The position numbers and the translations under genes were made by a program. Shown here one piece after another: positions 30,014 through 37,949 of a DNA stretch of 38,800 nucleotides. The stretch's first letter is position 1; each line of letters starts with the position of its first letter. Source of the DNA: a virus; IMG/VR virus record IMGVR_UViG_3300042446_001059, positions 1-38,800 of that record. The stretch is one strand, 5' to 3'. The notes beneath the pieces are model-generated. The model searched no databases. It saw only the letters and a program-made list of their open reading frames with translations, and had not been told where the DNA came from.

Positions 30014-31137
30014 TGAAACTCACCAAAAGAACCACCCAAACAGCTCCCGTCGGCACCCACTGGGACGATCAACTCCCCGGCTTCGGACTCCGCGTTCAGG
30101 AGAGTGGACGGCGTTCATTCGTCGTGCGCTACCGCACCGCGAGCGGAACGGATCGGCTCATGACACTTGGCACCGTGGAGGAATTACACCCCGAGGCCGC
30201 GCGCGAAATGGCACGTCAAGCACGGGCAGACGTTCGCCACGGTAAAGACCCCGGCGCGGATCGTAAGGCGCTAAGACAGTCACCCAAGCTCGCCGAGCTG
30301 CGAGACAGACACCTTGCCGAGCACGCGGCACAGAAAAAATCCGGCACAGCTCGCAACTACGAAATCCACTGGCGTCTGCACATCATTCCCGCTCTCGGAA
30401 ATCCTGCCGTCGCCGAGATCACCGAATCCGACCTGCTCGTGATCCGTCGGCGCATGGCAGCGCACCCGGTGAACTGCAACCGGGTGTTCGAGACACTCGC
30501 CAAAGCCTTCGACCTCGCCGAGCGTTGGGGATGGCGACCAGCCAACTCGAACCCGTGCCGCTGGATCGAGTCGTTCCCGGAATCCAAGGTCGAGCGCATC
30601 CTCGAACCTGCCGAGATTGCTGCCGTGTGGCGTGAGATTGACAGTCCCGACATCCTGCCGAGCGCATCCGCGCTGTTCCGCTTGCTCATGCTGACCGGGT
30701 GCCGATCCGGCGAATGGCGCACCGCGCTTTGGTCGTGGATCGACTTCGAAAATTCCGTCCTGCGATTGCCGGACTCGAAGACGGGCGCGAAGGTCGTGCC
30801 GCTGGCACCCGACGCCGTCGCAATCCTTCGAGCACTGCCGCGAACGTCGATCTACGTTCTCCCAGGCACGACAGGCGGACCAATCGGCGGACACCGGAAA
30901 ATCTGGCTGCGGATTCTCGCTCGTGCAGGCGTCACCGACCGCGTTCGCATCCACGACTTGCGGCACACAGTCGGGAGTTACGCTCACCGCGCCGGAGCAT
31001 CACAGCGCGAAGTCGCCGACCTGCTCGGACACAAGCAGATGGCTACGGCCGCTCGATACATTCACGGCCCCGAGTCTGAAAAACACAGCAACGCCGCGCG
31101 TGCATCGCAAGCAATTCTGAAACTTGTCAGAAAATAA
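30013..31137 (+). CDS. int: Tyrosine-family integrase
   Basis: This 374-aa site-specific recombinase inserts and excises the phage at attP. An N-terminal arm-binding domain (LPGFGLRVQESGRRSFVVRYR, about residues 20-90) is followed by a core-binding SAM-like domain (90-190) and the catalytic domain with R231 (TGCRSGEW), K256 (DSKTG), H314 and R317 (IHDLRHT), H340 (LLGHKQ) and nucleophile Y349 (ARYIHG). All catalytic residues are present. The ATG at 30013 matches the usual start of this P4-like family. The upstream extension runs through the attachment site. Confidence 0.96.
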   Translation: MKLTKRTTQTAPVGTHWDDQLPGFGLRVQESGRRSFVVRYRTASGTDRLMTLGTVEELHPEAAREMARQARADVRHGKDPGADRKALRQSPKLAELRDRHLAEHAAQKKSGTARNYEIHWRLHIIPALGNPAVAEITESDLLVIRRRMAAHPVNCNRVFETLAKAFDLAERWGWRPANSNPCRWIESFPESKVERILEPAEIAAVWREIDSPDILPSASALFRLLMLTGCRSGEWRTALWSWIDFENSVLRLPDSKTGAKVVPLAPDAVAILRALPRTSIYVLPGTTGGPIGGHRKIWLRILARAGVTDRVRIHDLRHTVGSYAHRAGASQREVADLLGHKQMATAARYIHGPESEKHSNAARASQAILKLVRK

Positions 31138-31249
31138 TTGCGTGCTGCGACCCTTGTATTTCCTTGATTTGTGAAAAAAGACGAAAAAAATCATTGCACA
31201 AGTGCAATGTTTTTCTATACTTCCCCCGCAACCAACCAACCAACCAACC
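31138..31249 (+). promoter_or_regulatory. Early promoter with palindromic operator
   Basis: The -35 box TTGCAC (31194-31199), a 16-bp spacer and the -10 box TATACT (31216-31221) form a plausible sigma-70 promoter. The -35 box lies within the palindrome ATTGCACAAGTGCAAT (31193-31208; 7-bp arms, 2-bp centre), so a bound dimer would block RNA polymerase. The leader ends ACCAACCAACCAACCA at the ATG at 31250. The small HTH protein at 32253 is a candidate ligand. Confidence 0.75.
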
Positions 31250-31432
31250 ATGACAACAAAACTACGCTCCATCTGGACTGCCAAAGTCGGCGACAAAGTC
31301 CACAGCTACGCCCCGAAGCACTACAACGCACGCGGCGAAATCACCGAGTTCCTCACGGGTTCTCGCGTCAATGTCCGGCTCCTGTCCGGGGAAACCGTCA
31401 CCGTCGTTCTGACCGACCTCGAATTGCTCTAA
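31250..31432 (+). CDS. Small beta-barrel-like protein
   Basis: This 60-aa protein, IWTAKVGDKVHSYAPKHYNARGEITEFLTG then SRVNVRLLSGETVTVVLTDLELL, reads as a compact SH3/KOW-like barrel of about five strands. It is the first gene behind the operator-promoter and should be well expressed early. The start is the ATG after the ACCA repeat. An earlier in-frame ATG at 31202 falls inside the promoter. No function can be assigned. Confidence 0.7.
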   Translation: MTTKLRSIWTAKVGDKVHSYAPKHYNARGEITEFLTGSRVNVRLLSGETVTVVLTDLELL

Positions 31433-31443
31433 CCCTCCTGCAC

Positions 31444-32196
31444 GTGAAGGCATCCGAAAAAGAATTTCTGAAACGCTTCGACAGTCTATGCCACGGCCAC
31501 ACCCGAGGCCGGGTCTTCCATGATTGGGTGACCATGGCGTCATCCGCGCTGATCGTTCGCGCCAATCCAAACGAGGCCGAGCGTTCGGAAGCCGAATACA
31601 TGGCTCTCGTTGACCGCTACAAACCCGACGAACTGCAAGGCTTCGCGGAACTGCTAGGCATTGCAACCGTCGCACTGCTCGACGAGCCGCAAGACTTCCT
31701 AGGCTCCGTATTCATGCAAGCCGAACTTGGCAATGACCGGATGGGGCAGTTCTTCACGCCCTACCACCTGTCTTACCTGATTGCTGATTTGACCATCCAT
31801 GACATCGACGTCACGAAGCCGCTGATCACCGTGCAGGAACCAGCATGCGGATCGGGTGGGATGATCGTTGCATTGGCTCACGCAGCTCAAAAGCGCGGAG
31901 TCGATGTGCAAAGCCAACTCTACGTCGTCGCCACCGACCTGTCCGAAGTCGCCGCTCGCATGTGCTACATCCAGTTCGCGGTGTCGGGTATTCCCGCGCA
32001 CGTGTGCTGGGGAAACACGCTCAGTCTCGAAGTCTACCGCACCTGGGCGACGATGGCTTACTGGCCTATCGCGCACAAGGTCGCTCGATGGAAACGCGGT
32101 GACGCCGCGCCTGTGGTGCAATCCATGCCAGAACCACAACCCGCACCGACGCCGATTTCCGGACCACTGGTGCAAGCCGAACTTTTCTCTCTATGA
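31444..32196 (+). CDS. N-6 adenine methylase-like protein without visible catalytic motif
   Basis: This 250-aa protein looks like a phage version of the HsdM/N-6 methylase fold: ELGNDRMGQFFTPYHLSYLIADL (near residue 100), motif I VQEPACGSGGMIVALA (130-145), LYVVATDLSEVAARMCYIQFAVSGIPAHV and GNTLSLE. The NPPY/F motif IV expected after this is missing, so activity is doubtful. The C-terminus is a P-rich linker ending LVQAELFSL, where QAELF fits the beta-clamp binding consensus QxxLF. The GTG start at 31444 is the best available. No Shine-Dalgarno sequence is visible. Confidence 0.78.
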   Translation: MKASEKEFLKRFDSLCHGHTRGRVFHDWVTMASSALIVRANPNEAERSEAEYMALVDRYKPDELQGFAELLGIATVALLDEPQDFLGSVFMQAELGNDRMGQFFTPYHLSYLIADLTIHDIDVTKPLITVQEPACGSGGMIVALAHAAQKRGVDVQSQLYVVATDLSEVAARMCYIQFAVSGIPAHVCWGNTLSLEVYRTWATMAYWPIAHKVARWKRGDAAPVVQSMPEPQPAPTPISGPLVQAELFSL

Positions 32197-32252
32197 CCAA
32201 ATTTGCGGGAACGTGATCGCGACTCACCGACCTCCCGCGCAACTCTCCAATT

Positions 32253-32432
32253 ATGACCACAACAGAACAAATCGAAGCCGAAGCCGCTCTGAAAGGGTGG
32301 CGCATGTCCGCGCTCTGCAAGGCAGCGGGAGTCAACTACTCAACGTGGTGGCGTTGGAAATCCAACCGCTACGAACCACGAGCTGGCAGCGTTTCCAAGC
32401 TCCGGAGAATCCTAAACACCAAGCACAAATGA
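32253..32432 (+). CDS. Small helix-turn-helix protein, candidate repressor
   Basis: This 59-aa protein reads MTTTEQIEAEAALKGWRMSA then LCKAAGVNYSTWWRWKSNRYEPRAGSVSKLRRIL, a Cro/CI-type HTH with recognition helix YSTWWRWK. It lacks any oligomerisation or cleavage domain. It lies in the operon behind the palindromic operator at 31193-31208 and is the best candidate for its ligand. It overlaps the next gene by 4 bases (ATGA). Confidence 0.75.
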   Translation: MTTTEQIEAEAALKGWRMSALCKAAGVNYSTWWRWKSNRYEPRAGSVSKLRRILNTKHK

Positions 32433-32635
32433 AAGACCGCCACGGAAACGAAAGCATCCCTACGGTGAAGGACGCGCACTCGCCGTCTGGACAACCGTTT
32501 TTTGCTCCCCCGAACTACGCGGATTTGCCGGACTGCCCTGTTTGCAAATTCGGAACGCCCCTGGAGAAGAACGGGAAACTTGTCTGCATCGACTGCGGGG
32601 CGACCGTCGGCACAGTCGAAAGGAGGGATCAATGA
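32429..32635 (+). CDS. Small zinc-ribbon protein
   Basis: This 68-aa protein has a polar N-terminal half and a C-terminal zinc ribbon (CPVCKFGTPLEKNGKLVCIDCG, about residues 36-57, shown in two CxxC pairs). It is coupled to the HTH gene by ATGA and its end contains the AGGAGG Shine-Dalgarno of the helicase gene, to which it is also coupled. Such ribbons near helicases may help bind nucleic acid. Confidence 0.7.
   Translation: MKDRHGNESIPTVKDAHSPSGQPFFAPPNYADLPDCPVCKFGTPLEKNGKLVCIDCGATVGTVERRDQ
32621..32634 (+). promoter_or_regulatory. Canonical Shine-Dalgarno before helicase gene
   Basis: AGGAGG at 32621-32626 is 5 bases before the helicase ATG. It is the only full Shine-Dalgarno sequence I found in front of a gene here, and it fixes the helicase start at 32632. 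Confidence 0.85.
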
Positions 32636-34032
32636 TCCAGCTCCGCGACTACCAATCCAACCTCGTGAACGACGTGCGCTCAGCCTACCGATCCGGACTG
32701 CGCTCACCGCTCGTCGTCTCGCCTACTGGATCAGGAAAAACCGTGCTGTTCGCCTACATCGCCAACGGCACGGCCACCAAGGGCAATCGCGTTCTGATCC
32801 TCGTGCACCGTCAAGAGTTGGTCGATCAGACCTGCAAGACTCTCCGCGCGTTCAAAGTTGAGCACGGCGTCATTGCTGCCGGGCGCACTCCAGACCGGAA
32901 TCATCTCGTGCAGGTCGCATCGGTGCAGACCCTCGTGCGTCGTCTGGACTACTTCCGACCCGACCTCATCATCATTGACGAGGCTCATCACGGCACGGCG
33001 GGATCATGGCGGAAAGTGATCGATCACAACCCGCAAGCGCGGTGTCTTGGCGTCACGGCGACTCCCGAACGGCTCGATGGTCGCGGACTCGGCGAGGTGT
33101 TCGACGATCTTCTCATGGGGCCGCAAGTCTCATGGCTCATCGAGCACGGGCATCTGTCCCGACCCGTCTACTACGCACCACCACAAGCCGCTGACTTGTC
33201 ACACCTGCGAGTTGCGAGAGGTGATTTCGATCAGCGAGACGTGGCGACCGCGATGGACAACAAGGCAATCACCGGGGATGCGGTCGATCACTACGCCAAG
33301 CTGTGCAAGGGAATGCCGGCAGTCGCTTTCTGTGCGTCGGTGGCTCACGCCGAACATGTCGCCGAGTCGTTCAACGCCTCCGGATTCCGCGCTGCGACGA
33401 TCGATGGGAACATGGAGAAGGAGGAACGGCGCGAGGTTGTCCGGATGCTTGGCGATGGTCGCCTGCACGTGCTCACGTCGTGCGAGATCATCAACGAAGG
33501 GTTCGACCTCCCCGTCGTGTCCGCCGCGATCCTTCTACGTCCGACCATGTCGCTCGGGCTGCACCTGCAACAAATCGGGCGGGTGCTCCGACCAGCTCCA
33601 GGCAAAGACCGCGCTGTCATACTCGATCACGTCGGAAACATCGCCCGGCATGGGCTGGCGGAAGACGAGCGCGAATGGAGCCTCGCCGGACGGAAGAAGA
33701 AGAAGAAGCTCAAAGCCGACGACGAGCCGGAACTCAACGTCCGGCAATGCCTGCAATGTTTCTGCGCTCACTCGCCTGCTCCGACCTGCCCCGAGTGCGG
33801 ATTCGTCTATCCGGTGAAGGAACGGAAAATCGAAGTGGTGGACGGGCAACTCGAAGAAATCGACGTTGAGGCAATGAAGCTCGCTCGGAAAAAGGAGCAA
33901 GCATCAGCGCAAACGCTCGAAGAACTCATCGCCTATGGTCGCCAACGCGGGTTCAACAACCCGATGGGCTGGGCGAAGCATGTCTATAATGCTCGACAAG
34001 GGCGCCAAGGTGGCTATTCATCCCAGCGATAA
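32632..34032 (+). CDS. Superfamily 2 DEAD/DEAH-box helicase
   Basis: This 466-aa replication helicase has LRDYQ, Walker A PTGSGKT (31-37), DEAH (116-119 in IIIDEAHHG), TATP (142-145), the second RecA domain with VLTSCEIINEGFDLP and motif VI LQQIGRVLRP. A C-terminal zinc finger (CLQC, then CPECGF) and a basic patch GRKKKKKLK follow. It is like the phage ssl2/RadD-type helicases found beside VRR-NUC and primase genes. It should unwind or remodel DNA during replication or recombination. Confidence 0.93.
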   Translation: MIQLRDYQSNLVNDVRSAYRSGLRSPLVVSPTGSGKTVLFAYIANGTATKGNRVLILVHRQELVDQTCKTLRAFKVEHGVIAAGRTPDRNHLVQVASVQTLVRRLDYFRPDLIIIDEAHHGTAGSWRKVIDHNPQARCLGVTATPERLDGRGLGEVFDDLLMGPQVSWLIEHGHLSRPVYYAPPQAADLSHLRVARGDFDQRDVATAMDNKAITGDAVDHYAKLCKGMPAVAFCASVAHAEHVAESFNASGFRAATIDGNMEKEERREVVRMLGDGRLHVLTSCEIINEGFDLPVVSAAILLRPTMSLGLHLQQIGRVLRPAPGKDRAVILDHVGNIARHGLAEDEREWSLAGRKKKKKLKADDEPELNVRQCLQCFCAHSPAPTCPECGFVYPVKERKIEVVDGQLEEIDVEAMKLARKKEQASAQTLEELIAYGRQRGFNNPMGWAKHVYNARQGRQGGYSSQR

Positions 34033-34034
34033 CC

Positions 34035-34385
34035 ATGAGCACCGAGCAAAACATCCAGCAACAAATCCGGCTTGCTCTGAGCAAGACTGGCTCCCGCATG
34101 TTCCGAAACAACTCCGGCGCGTTCAAAGACTCCACGGGCCGCTGGGTTCGATACGGCGTCGCGAATCCCGGAGGCTCCGACCTGATCGGCTGGACGCCAG
34201 TGAAGGTCACCGCCGAAATGGTGGGACGCACTCTCGCAGTGTTCACCGCCATCGAGGTCAAAGGACCGAAAGGAAAAACTTCCCCCGAACAAACGAATTT
34301 TATTGACCGCGTGAAAATCGACGGTGGAATAGCGGGAGTCGCTAGGTCTGCCGAAGATGCGACGCAAATCACCAACCAACTATGA
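34035..34385 (+). CDS. VRR-NUC domain nuclease
   Basis: This 116-aa protein is a minimal VRR-NUC (PD-(D/E)XK) nuclease: FRNNSGAFKDSTGRWVRYGV, then NPGGSDLIGWTPV (acidic D), AIEVKGPKGKTSPEQTNFI (ExK catalytic pair) and GGIAGVARSAEDA. Phage enzymes of this type cut branched DNA and usually accompany an SF2 helicase and a primase, as here. It starts 2 bases after the helicase stop and overlaps the primase gene by ATGA. Confidence 0.92.
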   Translation: MSTEQNIQQQIRLALSKTGSRMFRNNSGAFKDSTGRWVRYGVANPGGSDLIGWTPVKVTAEMVGRTLAVFTAIEVKGPKGKTSPEQTNFIDRVKIDGGIAGVARSAEDATQITNQL

Positions 34386-37075
34386 GTAACAAAATTGACT
34401 TCCAACAAATAAATGGACACGCACTCTCCGCGCTTGAAACACTCGTTCACGAATGGTTTCCCCAGGGACACAAAGAAGGCCACGAATTCAAAGTCGGATC
34501 ACTCTCGGGAGAGCCGGGGCGATCCATGTCGATCAACCTCCGAACCGGTGCATGGAAAGACTTCGCATCGGACGCCGGAGGCTCCGACCCGATTTCCCTC
34601 CTCGCTGCGATCCGTAGCGTATCGATGGCGGAAGCTGCCCGAGAATTGGGGGGCAGACTGTCCACTGGGATTGCCTCTAGCGGTGTAAGCGCACCGCCGA
34701 AGCCGGACGACGCGCCGACGTGGACGCCGATCGTTCCCATTCCAGAATCCGCACCAGCTCCAACATTCCGCCACCACAAGTTCGGGCAGCACTCCAAGGA
34801 GTGGGCATACCGCACTTCTGAGGGCGGATTGATCGGCTACATCGTCCGCTTCGACCTGCCCGACGGTGGCAAAGACGTCGTTCCGCGCTGCTACTGCAAA
34901 GACGCGAACGGCAAGCGCGAATGGCGATGGCTCTCGTTTGCCAAGCCACGACCGATCTACGGTCTCGATCTCCTCGCCGCGAATCCCAAGGCTGGGGTCA
35001 TCATCGTGGAGGGTGAAAAGACCGCCGACGCCGCGCGACAAATCTGCCCTGGCATCGTCGTCACGTGGCCGGGTGGAGGGAAAGCCGTGCGCTATGCCGA
35101 CTTCACTCCGCTCGCTGGTCGCAAAGTGATCATCTGGCCCGACCGAGACGAACCGGGAATTGCCGCCGCGCAATCCATCGCCAAGGCACTGGCACCAATC
35201 GCCGCATCTGTCCGGGTGGTCACGCCTCCCCTTGGCGATCCCGACGGATGGGACTTGGCGGACGCTCTCGCCGAAGGATGGGACAAGGCGCGCGTCGTCG
35301 AGTTCCTCAAGCCGAAGTCCGACCCCGCTCCAGTATCAAATGATACCAGCGAGCCATACCCGCACGAACCGCCGCCGGGATGGGACGCTCTACCAGCTAC
35401 TTTCATCCCACATGACGATCCCGAGCCGACGCCGCCGAAGCCGTTCTCGCGATTTGACGACCGACTCCAAGACCTGCCATTCCGTATCCTTGGATGTGAC
35501 GGTGACGCGTTCTACTACATGCCCGACCGTGGGCATCAAATCGTGTCGCTGTCAGCATCGAGCCACTCGAAACCGAACCTCATGCGCCTCGCCCCGCTCC
35601 AATGTTGGGAGGCCGAATATCCGGACAGATCGGGCGCGGATTGGGACTGTGCGGTCAATGCTTTGATTCAACGCTCTCAATCAATGCCGAAGTTCGACCC
35701 TCGCCGGATCCGCGGTCGTGGGTGCTGGATCGACGGGGAAGACGTGGTTTTCCATGCAGGTGATCGACTCGTGGTCAACGGGCGTGAAGCAGAGATTCCG
35801 AACTTCCGCTCATCGGTGCGAGCCATTTACGAGGGTGCGCTCGAAATCCCCGTTGACTCGGTGGAAGTCGCTACGAACTCCCAATCCGCTAAGGTCATCG
35901 AACTCTGTGAAATGCTCTCCTGGGAACGTCCGCTCTACGGGAAACTCCTTGCTGGCTGGCTCGCTCTCGCACCTGTCTGCGGTGCTCTGACATGGAGACC
36001 GCACCTCTGGGTGACTGGCCCTTCTGGATCCGGTAAATCGTGGACGGTGGCGAACATCATCCAACCGCTTGTCGGACGCACCGCCGTGCATGTGCAGGGC
36101 AACACGTCGGAAGCGGGAATTCGCGGACAGCTCGGATCGGACGCGCTGCCAGTCGTGTTCGACGAAGCAGAATCCGAAGACCGCGCGAGCCAACAACGCT
36201 TCGACAAGGTGCTCGAGTTGGCGCGCCAAGCGTCCACCGAGACGGGCGCGGGAATCGTCAAAGGGACAGCGTCGGGAGGGTCGGTTACCTACCTGATCCG
36301 CTCGTGCTTCCTGTTCGCCTCGATTGGCGTCGCTGCCGTCAAGAAAGCCGACACGAGCCGCGTGACGGTGCTCCCACTACGGAAGAACACTGGTCCCGGC
36401 TCACAAGCGCAATTCGACAAGATCAAGGCACTATGGCGCGAAACACTGTGCTCCGATGGCTATGCAGAACGAATCCGATCGCGCTCGCTGCGATACGCGA
36501 AAATCATCCGGATCAACGCCGAGACGTTTTCCGCTGTGGCCGTCGAATTCACGGGAGACAAACGATCGGCAGACCAGATCGGGACGCTACTCGCCGGGGC
36601 ATTCTCGCTCACCGCAACCAAGGAGATCACCAAGGAAGCCGCACGGGAGTGGATGGCTAAGCAGGACTGGTCGGGCTTCAAGAGCGAAGAAGTGGACAAC
36701 GACGAGAACCAATGCCTCGCCCACCTGTTCGCCGCCTCGCTCAAGTTCGAGCTGCAAGGGCGGAACGTCACGCGGTCGGTATCCGAGATCGTGCAGGAGA
36801 TTCTCGAAATCCCCGATTACTCGGTGCTTGAAAGCGACTGTAAGCGAAAAGAGGAGCTGTTGCGCACTCTGATCCGGCACGGGATGAAACTGTCCCCAGA
36901 AGGGCTCTACGTCGCAAACAGGCACCAAGCACTCGAAGACGTGTTCAGCGACACGCCGTGGGCTGGTGCGAAGTGGCGACTCCAGATCGAGCGCGTTCCA
37001 GGCGCGTCACCCGTCAAAACGATGGCATTCGGTACGCACATCAAGCAACGCGCCGTTCTCGTTCCCGTCGTCTGA
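34382..37075 (+). CDS. Primase-helicase with Toprim and DUF927-like ATPase domains
   Basis: This 897-aa replication protein has several domains. Residues 10-95 are CHC2/DUF-like (SMSINLRTGAWKDFASDAGGSDPISLLAAI). A Toprim domain follows with VIIVEGEKTADAA (E210) and IIWPDRDEPG (D254, D256). After a P-rich linker (310-360), a DUF927-like ATPase has Walker A TGPSGSGKS (545-553) and Walker B LPVVFDEAESED (589-600). The last 250 residues are helical. It should prime and unwind DNA at the phage origin, probably the repeat cluster just downstream. A terminator follows after 23 bases. Confidence 0.9.
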   Translation: MSNKIDFQQINGHALSALETLVHEWFPQGHKEGHEFKVGSLSGEPGRSMSINLRTGAWKDFASDAGGSDPISLLAAIRSVSMAEAARELGGRLSTGIASSGVSAPPKPDDAPTWTPIVPIPESAPAPTFRHHKFGQHSKEWAYRTSEGGLIGYIVRFDLPDGGKDVVPRCYCKDANGKREWRWLSFAKPRPIYGLDLLAANPKAGVIIVEGEKTADAARQICPGIVVTWPGGGKAVRYADFTPLAGRKVIIWPDRDEPGIAAAQSIAKALAPIAASVRVVTPPLGDPDGWDLADALAEGWDKARVVEFLKPKSDPAPVSNDTSEPYPHEPPPGWDALPATFIPHDDPEPTPPKPFSRFDDRLQDLPFRILGCDGDAFYYMPDRGHQIVSLSASSHSKPNLMRLAPLQCWEAEYPDRSGADWDCAVNALIQRSQSMPKFDPRRIRGRGCWIDGEDVVFHAGDRLVVNGREAEIPNFRSSVRAIYEGALEIPVDSVEVATNSQSAKVIELCEMLSWERPLYGKLLAGWLALAPVCGALTWRPHLWVTGPSGSGKSWTVANIIQPLVGRTAVHVQGNTSEAGIRGQLGSDALPVVFDEAESEDRASQQRFDKVLELARQASTETGAGIVKGTASGGSVTYLIRSCFLFASIGVAAVKKADTSRVTVLPLRKNTGPGSQAQFDKIKALWRETLCSDGYAERIRSRSLRYAKIIRINAETFSAVAVEFTGDKRSADQIGTLLAGAFSLTATKEITKEAAREWMAKQDWSGFKSEEVDNDENQCLAHLFAASLKFELQGRNVTRSVSEIVQEILEIPDYSVLESDCKRKEELLRTLIRHGMKLSPEGLYVANRHQALEDVFSDTPWAGAKWRLQIERVPGASPVKTMAFGTHIKQRAVLVPVV

Positions 37076-37098
37076 TCAGTCCCAAGTTTTGCAAAATC

Positions 37099-37133
37099 TG
37101 CCCGGTTCGCCACGATGCGTTCCGGGCATTTTT
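37099..37133 (+). terminator. Terminator after primase-helicase
   Basis: TGCCCGG pairs with CCGGGCA around a 16-base loop and is followed by five T, then CATTTTTT. It ends the replication operon. Confidence 0.85.
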
Positions 37134-37461
37134 CATTTTTTGTTACTTTGTTACCTACCCCACCGCGCTGAAACCCTTGATATTCCAACAAAAACGGCAT
37201 TTTGAAAAAGGTAACGGTAACTTTTTTCTAACGCGCTCTCATATGCGCCTGTGCGAGCGGGCGCGGGTGCGGGCGCGCATCATGTATATATATTATTATT
37301 ATTTTGTTACTTTCTTATTCTAGGGGGCGAAAACCCTTTAGTGTCAATGGGTTCCGAGGTAACAAATTTTGTTACCTGCCTGTTACCTGCGTTACCTGCG
37401 TTACTTTTCGTTTTTGCGGGTTTTTGCTCGACATCTGCTCTGCTCATGCTTTGATTCACTC
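37134..37461 (+). other. GTTAC repeat cluster, probable replication origin
   Basis: No gene is supported here. The core GTTAC/GTAAC occurs ten times between 37142 and 37405, starting at about 37142, 37150, 37211 (-), 37217 (-), 37306, 37359 (-), 37371, 37382, 37391 and 37400. The last three are spaced 9-11 bp apart. A near-perfect palindrome (AGGTAACAAA, one T, TTTGTTACCT) is at 37357-37377. An AT-rich stretch of TAT/ATT repeats lies at 37284-37305. Iterons plus an AT-rich tract next to the primase gene are typical of an origin. Binding sites for the Mor-like protein at 37462 are the alternative. Confidence 0.6.
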
Positions 37462-37920
37462 ATGCGCTTGCCCCAATCCGTTCGTGACATCGCTGACATT
37501 ATCGGGACACCCCTCGCCCTGCGTCTCGAAGCCATTGCTCGACCCGACCACAGGTCAAAGAAGCGTCGGGGCTACAAGGTGCGCATCCCAAGCGGGAACA
37601 TGGGCGAAGATCATCCTCTCGTTAGCACCATCGGACGTGATCCAGCCGAGAAGCTGAGACGCCATTTCGGGGGCGAGACAATGCCTTTCCCGGCTCGCTC
37701 TGTGCGCTCCCTGAAACGAGCGATTGAAATCGCAAGGGGATCGATCGAAGGGCTAACCGTGTCGGAACTTGCGCAACGTCATGGGGTAGGCGAACGGACG
37801 GTGATCCGAGCTTTGGAGAAGGTGACTCATGCTGACATCGCTGCTACGCCATGCCCCCCTATAGGTTCTTTCTCCCCCCCGCCCCTGCGGGTAGCAAGGG
37901 ACACCGCCTCTAAAGCCTAG
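37462..37920 (+). CDS. Mor-like transcription activator
   Basis: This 152-aa protein follows the Mor/C family of phage Mu: LPQSVRDIADIIGTPLALRLEAIA (residues 3-26), VRIPSGNMGEDHPLVSTIGRDPAEKLRRHFGGETMPFP, then a C-terminal HTH GLTVSELAQRHGVGERTVIRALE (97-119). Mor and C activate middle and late promoters by binding just upstream of a weak -35 region. The natural targets here are the four GTCAAAACCCCGCTCGCC elements. The last 30 residues are P-rich. The gene lies between the repeat cluster and the ParB/terminase genes, with no Shine-Dalgarno sequence. Confidence 0.78.
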   Translation: MRLPQSVRDIADIIGTPLALRLEAIARPDHRSKKRRGYKVRIPSGNMGEDHPLVSTIGRDPAEKLRRHFGGETMPFPARSVRSLKRAIEIARGSIEGLTVSELAQRHGVGERTVIRALEKVTHADIAATPCPPIGSFSPPPLRVARDTASKA

Positions 37921-37949
37921 TTTTCGCAACTTTTTTGCAATTTGGTTTC

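Noticed and set aside
30280-30987. 235-codon open frame on the - strand
   Set aside because: It is antisense to the integrase catalytic domain, whose active residues are all present.
37251-37461. Short open frames in the GTTAC region
   Set aside because: They read through repeats and AT-rich DNA, have no conserved features and no start signals.
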